Part shown: positions 63,154 to 64,000 of the stretch, piece after piece | Layout: each line of letters opens with the position of its first letter | Position numbering within the stretch: the first letter of the stretch is position 1 | Assembly: GCF_010692395.1 (NCBI RefSeq) | Contig: NZ_JAAHHS010000001.1 | Coordinates: 1-64,000 of the forward strand | Origin: Moorena sp. SIO3H5 | GTDB taxonomy: Bacteria > Cyanobacteriota > Cyanobacteriia > Cyanobacteriales > Coleofasciculaceae | Direction: 5' to 3' | DNA: 64,000 nucleotides | Notes under the pieces: generated by a model | Database searches by the model: none | The model's input: only the letters and a program-made list of their open reading frames with translations | Told to the model about the DNA's origin: nothing | Position numbers and translations under genes: made by a program

Positions 63154-63909
63154 TCAAACCCTTACTGTTTGGTGTTCCTTCTTCGTCATTCCCTGTTCTG
63201 TAGTGTTGTGTAAGCCACACTCTTTTTCTTTCTGCCCTTCCCACCACCAGCGACCTTCCCGTTCATGCTGATTGGGGAGAGTTGGGCGGGTACAGGGTTC
63301 GCAGCCAATGCTAACGAAACCTTTAGCGTGCAATTGATTGTAAGGCACATCATTAGTGCGGATGTATTTCCACACCTGTTCAGAACTCCAGTTAGCTAAG
63401 GGGTTAAATTTAATCAGGGTTCGTTCTTGGGTTGAGAACGCCTGGTCTACCTGGACAACAGGGATATTAGCGCGAGTACTAGGACTCTGATCCTTTCGCT
63501 GACCTGTAATCCAAGCATCCAGCTTAGCCAGTTGGCGACGCAAGGGAGCCACTTTGCGAATACCACAGCACTCTTTGTGACCATCCTGGTAGAAACTGAA
63601 CAACCCCTTTTGTTTAACCAGTGCTTCCACTGCATCCGCGTCCGGTAGAATCACCTCTAGTGCAATTCCATAGTGCTGTCTGACTTTCTCAAGTAGTTGG
63701 TAAGTCTCGGAGTGCAAGCGACCCGTGTCGAGGGAGAACACTTTCACATCTGGCTTAATCTTGGATGCCATATCCACAAGAACCACATCCTCCGCACCAC
63801 TGAAAGAGATCGCGATGTTGTCAAATTTGTCAAGAGCCAGTTTCAGGATTTCCTGAGGACTCTTGTGGGCGTATTCGGATTCCAAATAAGCAACATCCAG
63901 TTCAAACAT
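63154..63909 (-). CDS. cysH: adenylyl/phosphoadenylyl-sulfate reductase with Fe-S cysteines
   Basis: 251 aa. The ATG at 63909 ([10 protein letters not shown]) has AAGGAG six bases upstream and is preferred over 63966. The PP-loop-like [15 protein letters not shown], the [10 protein letters not shown] stretch, KECCGIRKV with GCEPCTRP, and the catalytic ECGLH are all present. The CC...CxxC cysteines bind a [4Fe-4S] cluster in APS-reductase-type CysH and are missing from classical PAPS reductases. It reduces activated sulfate to sulfite. It runs toward the thioredoxin-fold gene and sqdB. Confidence 0.93.
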   Translation of the reverse strand: MFELDVAYLESEYAHKSPQEILKLALDKFDNIAISFSGAEDVVLVDMASKIKPDVKVFSLDTGRLHSETYQLLEKVRQHYGIALEVILPDADAVEALVKQKGLFSFYQDGHKECCGIRKVAPLRRQLAKLDAWITGQRKDQSPSTRANIPVVQVDQAFSTQERTLIKFNPLANWSSEQVWKYIRTNDVPYNQLHAKGFVSIGCEPCTRPTLPNQHEREGRWWWEGQKEKECGLHNTTEQGMTKKEHQTVRV

Positions 63910-64000
63910 GAACATCTCCTTACTATATGACAAAAGTGGTTGGACTTGCTGATTATACGACACCATCGATACCGTTATCCATCGTCAGCCTTCAGCTTTG

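Overview
The window looks like a chromosomal segment of a large-genome filamentous cyanobacterium. It carries many HIP1 octamers (GCGATCGC), heptanucleotide short tandem repeats, and mosaic palindromes of the agcccgaagggc / ggcctttggcc type that are abundant in Moorena/Lyngbya-like genomes. It also has cyanobacterial markers such as ndhD next to thrB, sqdB, a cyanobacterial-type MscS channel and Uma2. The genus is an inference; no rRNA or tRNA gene was seen.

Layout. 0-1.5 kb: gene-poor, repeat-rich. 1.5-8 kb: a lipoprotein, a CNNM/CBS membrane protein, a glyoxalase-like protein, a sigma-like protein, a TPR protein, a 2TM protein and an S2P protease preceded by a double palindrome. 8-10.9 kb: a URC4/URC1 uracil-catabolism pair. 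11-15.2 kb: a dehydrogenase stub, a TerB-like protein, a methyltransferase plus heme-oxygenase-like (DUF3865) pair, and an SMP-30 protein carrying the collapsed remains of a galactose mutarotase. 15.7-25 kb: TldD, a strongly folded intergenic RNA candidate, a SWIM-zinc-finger protein, a 1081-aa WGR/HEAT protein and a Ser/Thr kinase. 25.5-28.3 kb: thrB and ndhD. 28.5-40.1 kb: a three-subunit molybdenum hydroxylase with XdhC and MocA-like maturation factors, mixed with decayed oxygenase genes (two Rieske/PaO-type remnants, one FAD monooxygenase fragment, one TauD-like remnant), transaldolase and an intact FAD monooxygenase.

41.4-55.0 kb is the most unusual part. A zinc/manganese ABC-transporter binding-protein gene is split: its C-terminal half lies at 41.5-42.1 kb and its N-terminal half at 54.5-55.0 kb. 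Both are on the + strand and share an identical 127-bp segment. Joining 54912 to 41519 would restore a 333-codon gene, so the 13.4-kb interval behaves like a circularly permuted unit. Its outer edges cut the 5' ends off two flanking genes, an unknown minus-strand gene and mscS. Inside the unit are a stand-alone hisI paralogue with a Zur-like box, a MITE, and an uncharacterised locus: an ECF sigma factor with a long tail, a possible TULIP/P47-like protein, a 1251-aa propeller-plus-helices-plus-membrane protein and a convergent cytoplasmic subtilisin. The transporter's permease and ATPase genes follow.

56.9-59.7 kb holds a FeoB-like GTPase/permease overlapping an FAD oxidoreductase, again behind a Zur-like box. 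Together with hisI and the ABC transporter this suggests a zinc-limitation island. 60-64 kb returns to housekeeping genes: Uma2, sqdB, a thioredoxin-fold protein and an iron-sulfur type cysH.
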